In this document: positions 12,104-23,551 of the stretch, piece after piece
Numbering within the stretch: position 1 is the first letter of the stretch
Layout: each line of letters starts with the position of its first letter
NCBI GenBank assembly: GCA_004794785.1
Contig: SJOL01006478.1
Span: 990,075 to 1,054,074 of the forward strand
DNA length: 64,000 nt
From: Opisthorchis felineus
Taxonomy: Eukaryota; Platyhelminthes; Trematoda; Opisthorchiida; Opisthorchiidae
Reading direction: 5' to 3'
Translations under genes and position numbers: made by a program
The notes under the pieces: generated by a model
The model's input: only the letters and a program-made list of their open reading frames with translations
The model's database searches: none
Told to the model about the DNA's origin: nothing

Positions 12104-12732
12104 ATTTATGTTTAAGCGAGGCTATCCCAAATTAAATGGAGTATAAGTTCGGATAATTTGAAACTGAGGCAACATCCTAACATCTCCAATTTTCCTATAA
12201 GGGAAGGTTTATTTAAACCTAGGTTCACAAGCTGCATTGCTGGGCGACAGCTTATATTCGGCTGTCACTACCGGTGCCGCTATCAATAACTGAATATGAC
12301 GAATTTCTTGATTAACGCCAACCACTGAAACGTTTGGAGGGTGCCCTGAAATATCGTGCCGGAGATGTTGAGACATCCACCAACCGCATCCCAATCGAAA
12401 CATTATTTCATTCACTATGAATTTATTTTTGGGTGCAATAGACAGGACGATTAGGAGGAATATGGGTGAAAATGTGAGTTGACTTAACGTAAAACAAAGG
12501 CCCTGCGAGTGGCACTCAGGTTGGTTTCGTGACAGAAATAAAAAGTAACTGGACAGTATTTCCAAACTGGAATATTTGTTCGCAAGGGACGCAACGTCCA
12601 TCATCGTTTCTTGGTTGGTGACCGGAGGTGATGAGCCTTACAACAATACATCACTGTTAACCTCGGTGTATGGAAGTCCAATTGAGAACTCCGGAGAGGG
12701 GACCCATATTCATCCAGGTTTTGTAGACTTAC

Positions 12733-12756
12733 TTGAGGTAGTTTTTGTAGAGGTTG
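12733..12756 (-). CDS. Candidate micro-exon, 24 nt
   Basis: The acceptor …CCAACCAAG and donor GTAAGT bound 24 nt reading Thr-Ser-Thr-Lys-Thr-Thr-Ser in the common phase. The 3' half resembles class iii blocks. It is the longest and most Thr/Ser-rich block of the set. It lies just outside the clear end of unit U2. Confidence 0.5.
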
Positions 12757-13327
12757 CTTGGTTGGTTGCACATGCAAAGAACATCATTTGAATGCAACGT
12801 GAAATATGGGAGCATAATGGGGTTCAAATAATATTTTGACCACAATACAAGCTAAACTGATGTGGATACACAGTTCAAGACTGTTGACTGCAGTTCAAGA
12901 ACGATAACGCTTCAGAATGGAATAGCAACGAATGAGGCAAACACAGCTGAATGGTTGGTGGGCGGCACTGAAGCCCTCATTTCAGCGTTCACCACTGCTG
13001 AGTACCAATATCGGCACAGGTTTGCTGTCGTCAAATCATCAGCGAAAACGTATTCATTGGTTTGCTCGCGTTCTGAAAGTAGTAGGGTTTACGGATCCAG
13101 AGATTGCAGCGGAGAATAAAGAGTGCATATTCCGGAACCTTCCGATATTTACATTCAGATTTATACAATCAAACCAAAATAATTCCATAGTTGACGCTTA
13201 ACTCAACCAAATGGATCGCTATCAGATCAGTGAGATTGACTCCTTGTTGACGGAAGTCACTAAATCACCCAAGGAGGTTTAACCGGTAGTCAGTGATTCG
13301 GAAATTAACAACCTGACTAATTCTCAC

Positions 13328-13339
13328 AAGTTCGGCTAC
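13328..13339 (-). CDS. Candidate micro-exon, 12 nt (weak)
   Basis: The acceptor …GTAAGTAG and donor GTGAGA bound 12 nt reading Ser-Arg-Thr in the common phase. The corresponding place in U1 (about 3911-3937) does not give an open block of the right length, so this one is doubtful. Confidence 0.3.
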
Positions 13340-13979
13340 CTACTTACAGATTCCTCATTTGTCTTTAGGTGCCAAAAATTGGTGTCGAATCGGTCGGGCT
13401 TACACGTAGGAGTGTGCATTTACCAGGGATGTGGTGTATCTGATAGCTGATTGTCCGGAGGAAAATTTCCATACCGAGCTGATGTTCATTCACTTTCCTC
13501 TGTCCTTGATCTGGTTATCGCAGCGCTTACTACCTCTCACTTGTCGACAGAAATTGTGGACACTACCCAACAGAACTATTTAACGAATTTGGTATAAGCG
13601 CATCCATCTAGACACTTATTCAGCCATTCTGGACAGGAATCGACGGCACAAGTGTGACTGAATCAGAATAGCTGGCATATCGTGCAGAGTCTCCAACCAT
13701 GAACATTGGGACCACACGCACCATATTGGAAGGCCTGTTGCATCGACTGCACTCAGGCTTTTCTTAGCCTCTTTCATGCACTTCAGTCAGGTCAAATTCT
13801 ACCACTCCTATCCTCCCTTTACTCTGGAGTGGGCAATGAAATCAGCAGTAGCTGCGGCAAACTGTGACTTGGCATTCATTGAACATGTCCACTCTACCAC
13901 AAAGTGTGACGCTTGAGGCAATTTCGATTGAAGCCATTGTTGCACAAGCCATCATCAATTTTCTAATTGCAAAGGCGCT

Positions 13980-16670
13980 GATTTCCAGGTACGATGCTAC
14001 ACGCAGTATGGTTTTGAGAAATGGAAGGCATGCAAACTTCTGAGGTTGATCTCACACAGATACGATGTTCTGCTATCGTACAAGCAAAAAACAGTCCCTG
14101 CTGCAGCCATATCAAAGCGTTCTTTGAGATTCAGCGAAAGACCCCTTTGGCACCAGACGTGTCCCGAATTACGATAACCGGCTCCAACCTCAGAGAGTCC
14201 TGCATTAACCGGAACTCATGCAACTTCCAAGATATGTAAACCGCCCCACAACTGCGAGTGACTCTCCTTTGTGTGTTCAGTGACCATGTGACTGGATAAT
14301 GATCTTAGAGTTGTAGGTGAAAAGCACATACCAAACGACGGTATGGCTTTTATGTCGCCCGCATTTTTCAGATCAACAATTCTCTTGTCGGCAGATAAAT
14401 GAACACCAGGGTTCTGGGCATTTTTCAGCGTTCAGCTTGTTATCTCGTCGATCACGGAAGTGAATAGGAATCGGGATTGTGGACACCTTATTTGTACACC
14501 GTTTTATGTACACACTCTTTTGGAGGACTGAGACTATACTCCGACACACCCAAAAGTCTGAAAAAACAAAAGAGTCATAGTACTTAGAATCTTGCGAATC
14601 ATTCCTTTCTGATCAATCGTGCTGGGAAGAACGTACCGGTTAGTTGCTTTGAATGCTTCTTTGGAAACCAAAATAAACTACAATTCTGGGTCGTTATGTT
14701 TATGGCGTTCTTTGAGCACATGATGAATTAGGAAATTTCGGTGGACGCAGCTGCAACTTGGCCAAATCCTTCTTGCTTCTCTCGCGTCAATGCTTGACGG
14801 GCCACCATAATGTGACTAATGGAGAGTGATGTTTAGCGTCACGTTATATTCATGGTCAAGGTGACCCGTCTGTGTTTGCTGTACCTGCTAGGGGCACCAG
14901 TTATGTATTATTGAGACTACTATTGATTTTTTCCAGCTGTCTGAAGGGTCCTCTCTTTCCTAGATGTATGCAGATAAGCGAAAAAGCGATGAAATAGGAC
15001 TTCACCCACATCATTGAACAATGCAGGTGGGAGGTCATCCAGATCACTATCTTAGTGTTACTTAGGAGTAGATATGCAATGACAAACCTCTAGTGCCACG
15101 AGATGATCGAGAGTCACCGTCTAGGGTCCTACTGCAGCTCTGCAATCCGCCTGAGCACCAACAGGTAGTCACGAGAATTTTAGTTCAAAGTTTTTGGCCC
15201 ATGGATCGTGGCACTGCTCTTTATGGAAGATGGTTATCCCTGTTTAATCCTCGATGTTTTCGCCCGCCCTTGGTTCCCGGGGATTGTTCACACGGCTCAG
15301 CCGAATTAATCTTCGAACACTCCAGCCGTTCTGCACCTCACCCATTTTCGTAAATTTCTGTGTCCACCACATTTGGTGCGCACGCGAATTATGACCAAAG
15401 GCCTGATAATTTGTCGGGCAAAATTAGGTTCCGAAACGGCAGAATCCAAGGAAGGCTATTGGTCAGTCTGATATCCACTGTTTGAGAAGGCCTATTAGTA
15501 CCGTGCCACGGGGCAGAACTGTCCGCACTGTGCAATGTTTTGGCAACCACGTTAGTGTCAGAATTAATATCTAACGGTGGAGCATTTGGCACAATGTTCG
15601 GGGGGCACCACCGTGAGATTTTTCTAACTTCGAGACCTGGAGGACTCAATTGCCAAGCGATGTGTCTACGTCTTATGCGGCCAGAATCCATAAAAGTGTT
15701 TTACTACCAGCAGCAGTCATTTGGTGCTCGACGCAACGGGTAACTGATGGTGATGCGATGAATTTTGATTCGTGGCTGCTACGATGTTGCCAGACGACTT
15801 CGATTATTCTGAAGTTAGAATTGTATAATGTGGTTATAAATCTGCACCCACCTGAAGACGTCATCTGCCATTGCTTGTGCACACCGCGTTGAATGCAAGC
15901 CGACCAGCCAACTGAGTCTCGGGCGCGCTAAGTTTGCCCGCATATGCATTCATATCTCCATTAAACAAACCAAATTCTGAGCATTTAGTCCTCTATAACA
16001 CGATATTCTTGGGGTCATTAATTGTGCCTTTGACGGTTCAGGAGTTGCAGTGCCATGCGGCAAAATCAGACACTATTAATCCACAACCATCGACTTATGG
16101 CTTATGAGACTCTTTCACGAAAGATGCCAAACGAACCTTACGGAAGCGACTGTCAGCGGGTAACCAGTCAAGTACGGATGCATCCGACTTGGCGTTGGGA
16201 CAATGAAGAACATTTGCGAATGGAGAATGATGGGACAGTTAGCTCAGTGCGAGTGCTCGTATCTTGGATTCTTGTTTCTGGTATGTAACACACACCAATT
16301 TCAAGCGAGTGCGGTGCTCGAGCAATAACAACTTTATGTCCCGCTTGCTCCACAATGCAGGCAATAAAAACAGCCAGATAGACCGGGCATCGAGGCTTGG
16401 AGATTGATTTAGAGATGCCTGAGAGTGTCGGTGCTGGCTGCTGCGAGAATGTTGCGGCCAACAATGATGCTAGGGGAACCGTCTGAATCAACTGGTGGGC
16501 TTACGTGGAGAGCTTTTGTAGTCGCCGGGTGGAGCGTAGAGTAATCTGGTGAAAGAGGTGTCAGTCGTAGAATGTTTTTCATTACCCGCAGTACTGTGTG
16601 CTGCGACCAAGTTGGCACGGCTGATGACCATGTGACGGCCGACTAAGTATGACAGTATTTCTTGTTCCAC
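13980..16670 (-). mobile_element. RTE-type LINE remnant 3 (5' region, endonuclease, reverse transcriptase)
   Basis: This is the longest LINE copy, read on the minus strand. The 5' region (about 16410-16560) reads SPPVDSDGSPSIIVG. After a frameshift the APE endonuclease start reads GHKVVIARAPHSLEIGVCYI then PETRIQDTS (about 16250-16345), with the catalytic Glu of the ETR motif kept. Around 15900-15960 the GDMNA motif and the following ETQLAGRL match the endonuclease C-terminal part. Reverse transcriptase traces follow: REKQEGFGQ near 14785, and a YLGSC block near 14235. Stops and shifts make it non-functional. The element probably inserted into an ancestral unit. Confidence 0.7.
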
Positions 16671-18943
16671 AAATCACAATTATGCACGGACTAGGATAAT
16701 TTCATGGTCCCAAGACATGGACGAGAGGAGGATTACGGTCCTCAGCCAAAGCATCTGGCTGCAAAGCCTCACAACGAGGCAGCGGGTTTGAGCAGGAAGT
16801 GTCAGTACATTCTGTTCCTCAAATAACAAGTGGCCGTGCATGTTCCATTCACGGAACATTCAAATCTGGTAGACCAGGAGACTTTGTTTAGACATCTAAA
16901 TATTGTCTAACATGTTATGAGATCCTCTGAGGGTGTAGCGCACGCACCACCCAATATAGACCAGTGGGTCACAGAAGCGTATATACGAGTAGTTCACTCT
17001 AGGGCCAAGTCTCTTCGTTACAGGATTGCTAGTGGTCAATTGACATAATGCCATCGTGCACTTAGAAGCAAAGCGATGAACAAGTGATCCGGCTATCAAC
17101 GCAGCTGGAGCCACAAATTCTGTCCTTTGAAATGAGGATTGTCAATATCCTTCCTTGCTGGGTACCCCCAAATCCCCGAAAATGCGGTAGCCCCGTAGTT
17201 GGACGGCAGGCAATCCCGCAATAGTCCTTCAAAGGACGCAACTGGTTTCACACATTCAATCCAAAATATATACGTGTGTACCAAAATTGTGATAAAATGC
17301 ACTTCAGACAGGAAATACTAATTATTTAAGGAAGTCAGTGGGTGATGCTGGTACCGTTTTAAATATTCCAGCCACATTTCTGGAATAACTAATTCAGTGG
17401 AGCTTCAGTGCACTGTCCAATTCCATTCGTATTGTTTATTGACTATAAGATAGAGCTCCTCATTTTGAGCGCTTGAACCTATTTTAGCTGATATCCCAAT
17501 CCGATTCTTTCACCGATTTCTGTTTTGTCAACCCTATGGGGAAGGCTGTGCAGTCATTGGATCCGAATCAACCACCGACAGTGATCTCGAACACAGCAAC
17601 TGTGCACACATGTCTGTCGGATTTGTGGAAACTCTAATACGTAAATATTGCCTTCATATTCTGTGCGTCTCAATTAAGTGACTGCCGATGGCACTTCGGA
17701 ACGAAGTGTTAGTATACACGTGCATGAATCAGCCAACCCGTAATATTGTCGTTGATATTTCCTTCAAACAAGGCATTAAGTTCAGGAAGATTTTCTAATG
17801 TGACATTATTCTTAAGAAACAAGTAACCATGCAAAAAGCTATAGGATGGAACTCGTGTAGGGTGCACTTTAATAGATAGCATATACAGGCAATGCGAGAG
17901 ACAGAGAAACAGCCCGCCATCGACAAAAAGCCATTCTATAAATAGATACATATCAAGACCTACAGGTTTCCAGAGGCCCATACACATATGATAAAGCGAG
18001 TTCTTGGAAGAACGGTTAAAGGAGCAAGTAAATTTCTCGTTTTATGCTTCTCCAGTTTAATGTGACTGAGGGAGACAGGATTTCGGTCCTCGACTAATCA
18101 AAAATTGTCTACGTATTCTTTTGCACGTGAACAGAAAATCTTGGCTCTCGGACATTAAGAACTTCGTCATGGAGAACCCGAGGGACTTTTTGATATCTCC
18201 TAAGATGAATAATAATTATATAAAATAGGTTGAAAATGGCAGAAAATGGAGTCAAAACGATTGCTCCCGGATCACCGATTCCTATTCATCTTCACGGATT
18301 TCCTGCATCAACTTCATGGTCACGGATGCGGCTAAAATACTCTGCCGGAGTTTAACCGTAGTCGGGAAACCGAAAAATAAATAACACCAAGTTTGTCATC
18401 TGAATGGCATTTACGCGTTCATCTGTCTGCTCATGAATTTCGGCTTATGCTATCTGTTTTTGCATTTGCGTGTTTACTGGTTTGTAGTGGTAGTAGCCCA
18501 GTTGCCGAAAGTATACATGTTTGATGCTACGAAGAAAGATCTGACAAAGCATTCGAAGATGCCGGTAATCCAAGAACAGAGGCTTTTAGTTCACATCCAG
18601 AACCAATAGATTCCGCGTGCTGAGTGGGAGAGAGGCAGAGGGAGATGGGTTCTCCGTCTTATCTGCAATGTGAGAGCTTCTTTCACACCCTTCCCGAATT
18701 CCGAGCAGACAAACACGGAATTAATTTTGAAAGGCATGCGCATAGTGCTTTTATGGGGGTAATGTGGGGATAGAATATTTAATATAAACCGAAAATATAA
18801 ACAACCTTTAGTCCACCTTCCGCATGGTGACGGGTGGTAGGGACTACTAAGTGCACAAATAATCCTGTCAAAATTTCCATGTCCTATGATCTGGTTTCAA
18901 CTTCACTACCAAGATCAAACTTGTCAAATTTGTAAATCCCAAT

Positions 18944-18955
18944 CATCAGTGGCGG
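18944..18955 (-). pseudogene. Decayed micro-exon copy (class i)
   Basis: The TAG acceptor and 12-nt block match 4641, 11588 and 25259, but the donor GTAAGT is replaced by ATTGGG. Confidence 0.4.
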
Positions 18956-19102
18956 CTACTGAGTGAATTTGGTGTAATAGACGAAGACAAATTACGTTTG
19001 AGGAATTGAGATTGAAATTATATGATGGATTTATGAAGACGAATGACGTGAGCAATGCATAGTGAGAATACGCAGAAGAAACTTGGTGGTAGACGGGATC
19101 AC

Positions 19103-19120
19103 GTTTGGATGAGGTAGGCG
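19103..19120 (-). CDS. Candidate micro-exon, 18 nt, weak donor (class ii)
   Basis: The acceptor …AAATCACAG is good and matches the copies at 11743 and 25420. The donor is GTGATC instead of GTAAGC, so splicing may be lost. The common phase reads Pro-Thr-Ser-Ser-Lys and is open. Confidence 0.35.
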
Positions 19121-19353
19121 CTGTGATTTCGTATGTGCATGCTGATCCAATAATTAAGTGCGATGTTGAAATGTGGGGTCAGAATTACGCTTCTCTTAGT
19201 TGTTGGCGCTAGCCGCCTTTGGGAGACACAGCTGGAACAACTGGGTTTAAAATAATTGTCGATACGTCTGTGGAGACATGGTTGGGTTATGCGTTCCTAT
19301 TAACTAAAAATCTTCAACACTGGACAAAACTAAACATGTTGGCTGTTGATTTT

Positions 19354-19512
19354 GATCTGTTCACCGAGCTTGGCAGTTGACTTGCAAACGTTTTGTTACC
19401 ATACAAGGAGACATCATCACCCAAGTGCGCTCTGATGATGTCCCTTCGTATGGTGACGAACAGTTTACAAGCTCGGCGAACAGATCAGCTACTACCTGAT
19501 CAAGAACCAATA
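19354..19512. repeat. Foldback (inverted-arm) repeat, copy 1
   Basis: The left arm (about 19354-19422) contains gatctgttcaccgagcttgg and gacatcatc. The right arm (about 19433-19490) is its imperfect reverse complement, with gatgatgtcc and gctcggcgaacagatcag. The arms are separated by about 10 nt, so a transcript could fold into a hairpin of roughly 55-65 bp. The right arm lacks about 12 nt present in the left arm. The right-arm sequence recurs at 57.43-57.51 kb. Confidence 0.55.
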
Positions 19513-19955
19513 AACTCACCGGAGCTACCACTATTTCAATACGATAAACGTGGTTTGCGCAACAGTTTTTCGGGTATGTAAAATTAAATGTCTTATGATT
19601 TCCAAATGGTTGAGTGGGTTTTGTACCTTCGCGCATCCGCTTTTTTGTCAGTGTTTAGACGTCTGGCTATTGGTTCAAGGCATAACCAGACTAAACTTTT
19701 TGGTTAAGGTCATGACCCCCTTCCAACCAAACGGTCGTGCTTTCTGTTATTTTATGCTGCTGTGAATACGAAATCAACATAATCTAACAAGCGGACGTTA
19801 TCGATCGAGAGAATACAAGGCTTCTTCTTAGGTATTCACAAAGAGTTTATTCATGTGATTCGTTCTTGGATGTAGACTTCACATCGGAGTAGCATTCGAT
19901 CCATACCGACTGTCGAGAAATATTGACTAATGCAGGGCACAATTATATAACTCAC

Positions 19956-19970
19956 TGGGTGCAGGTGCGG
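19956..19970 (-). CDS. Candidate micro-exon, 15 nt (class iv)
   Basis: The strong pyrimidine-rich acceptor …TTTTTCTCCCAG and donor GTGAGT bound 15 nt reading Ala-Pro-Ala-Pro in the common phase. It is homologous to 5003 and 22558, with the flanking intron sequence also conserved ('aatcaaaccagatgcat' on the plus strand, compare 5030). Confidence 0.6.
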
Positions 19971-20312
19971 CTGGGAGAAAAATCAAACCAGATGCATTTT
20001 CATTTCAAGTGGGACTTGCTGAGGACAACTGACTTTCGTAATTGAGAAAACGCCTTAATTCCCAGAACAAATGTTACGTCTGAGCACACAATCAAAGAAA
20101 ACAATTTTCGATCGATTTCTTCCGACAAATTTGGGAAAAAAGTGCTAGATATCAGACACATATTCCGCTATCACTCCTGGTAGCTTGAATGGAATTAATG
20201 AAGTTGCTATTTATACATTACCTTTGTACGCGATGAGGAAACCGAGGGAAACGACGCAACCGTAACACTCGGCACACGTCACATACAAAAAGTTATCAAC
20301 TAACTGGCTTAC

Positions 20313-20330
20313 GTTGTGTTGTTGTGGGTG
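20313..20330 (-). CDS. Candidate micro-exon, 18 nt (class iii position)
   Basis: The acceptor …CAAACCAG and donor GTAAGC bound 18 nt reading Pro-Thr-Thr-Thr-Gln in the common phase. The sequence that is exonic in the other class iii copies lies just upstream here and has lost its original AG. The acceptor therefore appears to have moved about 15 nt downstream, replacing the coded peptide. Confidence 0.5.
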
Positions 20331-22439
20331 CTGGTTTGGTAGGCGAAAGTGGATAGAGGGTAAAGTGAGTTAAAGTTTCATTTGACGAACCATTGGGACC
20401 TCGTGGAATGTAAGGTCGAATCTATCTATATTTGGTGAACAAGATTTATAGTGGGGTAGATGTCATGTGTTCAGTTATCGGCATCCATGTTATGGATGAA
20501 AACATGCAACCATCTATCAGTGAGTTGTTCGGAATGTGAGATGACAAATCACAATGAGAACCTTCGCAATGGAGTCAAATCTCTATCGTGAGTGTCCGAA
20601 TATAAAGTCTTGGAGGCGCGGACGCGTTCGTGATTTAGTGAATATTTATTGAGATGGACTTCGCGGCCACTTAGAATACAGCCAGGAAAAGGTATCTGAG
20701 GGTTGTGTTGAGATAAATGTGTACATACTGCATTGGTTTGCAAGAATTTCTGCTTTACGAAGGACTTTTATTCTGTTTCCGCATTTTGTGTGCCGAGTTT
20801 CTAACAGTGATGTCATGATGTCATCTAACTTCGGGTGAGATGGACACCGATCAAATACATCAAATATGAGACCGGATTCCAAGTAAAATGTCACAGGAAA
20901 CAAAATAAAGCCTGAAGAGTCTTCGGTTGCATTAGATAGCACGTGGTTCGTCGAATGTCAGTGATCTAACTGGCAAGTTATCGGCCACATCACACAAACT
21001 CTGTGTTTTTCCTCAACCTACGGAGTGTCAACAATTCATATCACATTCAATGCCCTGTTAACTGAGAAATTTGGCTGATAAATCAATGGACAACTTGCAT
21101 CCTCCTACGGAGAGTGATAAACGACCGCCGTTGTTGCTGTTATCACGGGACCCCAATAAGGTGACATAAATTTCGTTCAGACAGGTTATCTGAAATGATC
21201 AAAGTTTCTGTTGGGAACGTGTGTTGGCTTCGGTTTTGCCAGACGCTCTTCAGATGAACTAAGTTGATGGACCAGGCCACATTCATGGTGTCATGAGCCG
21301 CAGTCATGAGCATTCATGGTGTCCCCCGAAGCCAAATCACGCAGCAGTGAAGAATAAACACTCAGTATTGAAAATTGGATTTTTCAATCTTCGGTTCAGA
21401 TCCGCCCTAATAACTACTTGACTTGTAAATGAGATCACTGTGCACAAACCAAGCTCAGACACAGTTTTCGCGATGCAGATGGGATCCTAATTCGGGTGCA
21501 CAACAAACGAGACTACCTTGATGAGAAGTGTGGAAGTTAATTAATTCGTCTTATAGTGGCTTACGTGTAGTTGGGCTGGAAGCTGTTCAGTTGTTCGGAC
21601 ATATACATGTGGAATGCGGACAGTTAATATGTTTCACTGAGTGCGGATTACGTTAACATCGAACAAATAGAATTTGGTGAACCGCACTCAGGGTTACAAG
21701 CAATTGTTCTTCCATGGGCAGTCACACTTGCGTCGTCACCATCGATACGTTGAACGTAATTATCAAAATGATGGCAGTATACATATCGGCGGTAAATGAG
21801 AAGTGGCTCTCCAGAAGGAACTTCTTTCACGATGTGGTAACCATACGCAATCGGTGTGCTAGAGTACTTTTCGGTTATTTGTAGGTGGTTGCGGAATTTA
21901 TGAAAACACTGATCAAACGAAATCGATTGAAGATTCTACCTCCAATCCAGGTAAGTGCGCACCAAACTATTGAAGTACGGGATCCGGTGTTCGTTCTTGT
22001 TAGAGTTCATCGGCAGGAATCTAAAATCTGTTGCTGTGATACGTGAGGCCTACGGGTCATCGTTACCTCACCGGGACGTGCTCGATGCGCTCCAATTATT
22101 ACGTCTGAACTAGTGTACGTTTTCAAACTTTTTGTATGTGATTTAGTTTTCCAACGCCTCGGAGGGCGACTCAGTAACTGTCCAGGATTTTTGTTCGCCT
22201 CCTGCATATCCGCCAGCAAACTAGGAGTGGTACAGAAAAATTTTAAGCTTCTTTCATTTGTCAGTTTCTGTAGCTAGCCTGGGTGGACTGACAGGCATGT
22301 CACCCGTACAAAGGCTATGTAGATTGAGGAACCCAGTGCATCACTGAATCATGCCAACACCCGCCAGATCACTCGTGGCAGTGTATATATATCCAGCTTG
22401 CGTCTGTGAAGTGGTGCTTACACGCCGAATAGATGTGCT

Positions 22440-22960
22440 CATTGAGATGATGTGATCCTTCGGGGGATGTAGAATGCAGACTTTAAATGCAAACCGACCC
22501 ACATCTATTCCGGAAAATTAACGAGGGAGACGTAAAACACACATACACTCAACTCACTGGGTGCAAGTGTGACTAGAAACAGAATCAATCCAAATGAATT
22601 GTCACATTTTGTTTGGCTTGCGGTGACTGCAGTAATTGTGATAAATTCTAGATTTGCACAACTGGAATAGGTGGGAAAACTACCACATCGAAATATACCG
22701 ATAACGCAGCGAGCTACCATGTTTTCGGGGGTAGCAGAGTTGTCCGAATGTGTAGGTCAAGTTTTGCAAGTGGATAAAAGGGAGTATATAAATTGGAACC
22801 TCTTATTTACGGCTGACATTAGACCTTCTCTTGCAACAGACTTTACCCATACGTCAAACGCAGTACTTTCTGGTCACTTGACAGAGGAAGTATTCTCGAA
22901 ATTATTCGTGATCATCTGACATATTCCGTCAGTTTAAGCAGGCAAATTTGATGGTCTTAA
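22440..22960. repeat. Partial repeat unit (one landmark pair only)
   Basis: This is a short extra copy of the segment seen at 4905-5320 and 19860-20180. It includes the 15-nt micro-exon candidate at 22558 and the 'catattccgtca' landmark at about 22920. It lies immediately before the start block of the next unit, so it looks like a remnant of unequal exchange between units. Confidence 0.5.
22558..22572 (-). CDS. Candidate micro-exon, 15 nt (class iv)
   Basis: The acceptor …TTCTGTTTCTAG and donor GTGAGT bound 15 nt reading Thr-Leu-Ala-Pro in the common phase. It is the third intact member of class iv and lies in the short partial unit. Confidence 0.6.
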
Positions 22961-23274
22961 ACGAAATGGACTAAAGAGCACCAGCGTGTCCGTGATAAGA
23001 AATGGGATAAAAGATCTTGAGTTCACTTTGATGTTATTACGTACCTGTAGATTTTGCATACTGATAACCTTGTTTCCACCTTATTATAAAGTGGGATCTT
23101 GCATCGATTCTTTTGTGACCGGTGGCTTTACTGACTCCTAAGCCGGCGGGCTTGAAAGTACTTCATTTATTGTCACAAATTTGAAACAGTCTAATTCTTA
23201 CGGAATAATACATACGCCTGAGCTACATTGGGACTTGGGTGACCTGACGTGTTGTAAACCGTCAGTCAACTCAC

Positions 23275-23286
23275 CTCGGCGGTAGG
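23275..23286 (-). CDS. Candidate micro-exon, 12 nt (class v)
   Basis: The acceptor …GAGAGGCAG and donor GTGAGT bound 12 nt reading Tyr-Arg-Arg in the common phase. It is homologous to 8555 and to the donor-dead copy at 86-97. Confidence 0.5.
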
Positions 23287-23536
23287 CTGCCTCTCGTAAT
23301 GCAAATAAATCTGCAACCGAGTCGTTTAGTTCGCCTATTGTGTGACAGCTCTAAGTTCGACATTTACGTGGCAGAAGTACTTCAGTGCGGACCAGAAATT
23401 TATTTGACTGGAGAAGTGGTTTTCCATGGTTTATCTATTTTCTCTCTATTTTCCCTTTCTATCTTTCTCTCCTTTCACCTAATGCAACTCACTATTAGAT
23501 TTCCCCCTGAGAAACAAATATGTCAATGTGACTTAC

Positions 23537-23551
23537 CAGCTGTAATGTCGC
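23537..23551 (-). CDS. Candidate micro-exon, 15 nt (class vi)
   Basis: The acceptor …GTTAAGACAG and donor GTAAGT bound 15 nt reading Asp-Ile-Thr-Ala in the common phase. It is homologous to 249, with conserved upstream intron sequence (…CAACTTCAGTTAA). Confidence 0.55.

Larger units (their letters stand above)
8461..12200. repeat. Tandem repeat unit U2 (truncated)
   Basis: This second copy restarts with the block found at position 1 ('acatttgaacgtgg' near 8505, compare 'atatttgaatgtgg' near 37). It then runs through an RTE reverse transcriptase remnant and the landmarks at 11590, 11740, 11925 and 12095. It breaks off after the 12.1 kb landmark, so the right half of the unit is missing. It carries usable micro-exon candidates at 8555, 11588 and 11743, and decayed copies at 8761 and 12086. 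Confidence 0.55.
13000..22230. repeat. Tandem repeat unit U3, containing the longest RTE LINE copy
   Basis: The left part (about 13200-13350) matches U1 at about 3780-3960. Next comes an RTE copy on the minus strand (13.98-16.67 kb). The right part matches U1 in order at 18330, 18690, 18945, 19860, 20157, 20335, 20925, 21235, 21720 and 22070. The match at 13.2 kb comes before the LINE rather than after it, so the left end is rearranged relative to U1. A foldback repeat is inserted near 19.4 kb. Confidence 0.5.

Noticed and set aside
12209..12604. 131-codon minus-strand open frame
   Set aside because: No family, no splice context and no conservation in other units; treated as chance.
20646..20942. 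98-codon minus-strand frame with protein-like composition
   Set aside because: The matching segments at about 5.93-6.18 and 26.13-26.39 kb are open but encode unrelated peptides, so coding constraint is not supported.
23051..23066. AG - 16 nt - GTACGT block, related to a segment near 27.03 kb
   Set aside because: The length is not a multiple of three and the related segment lacks a clear acceptor.
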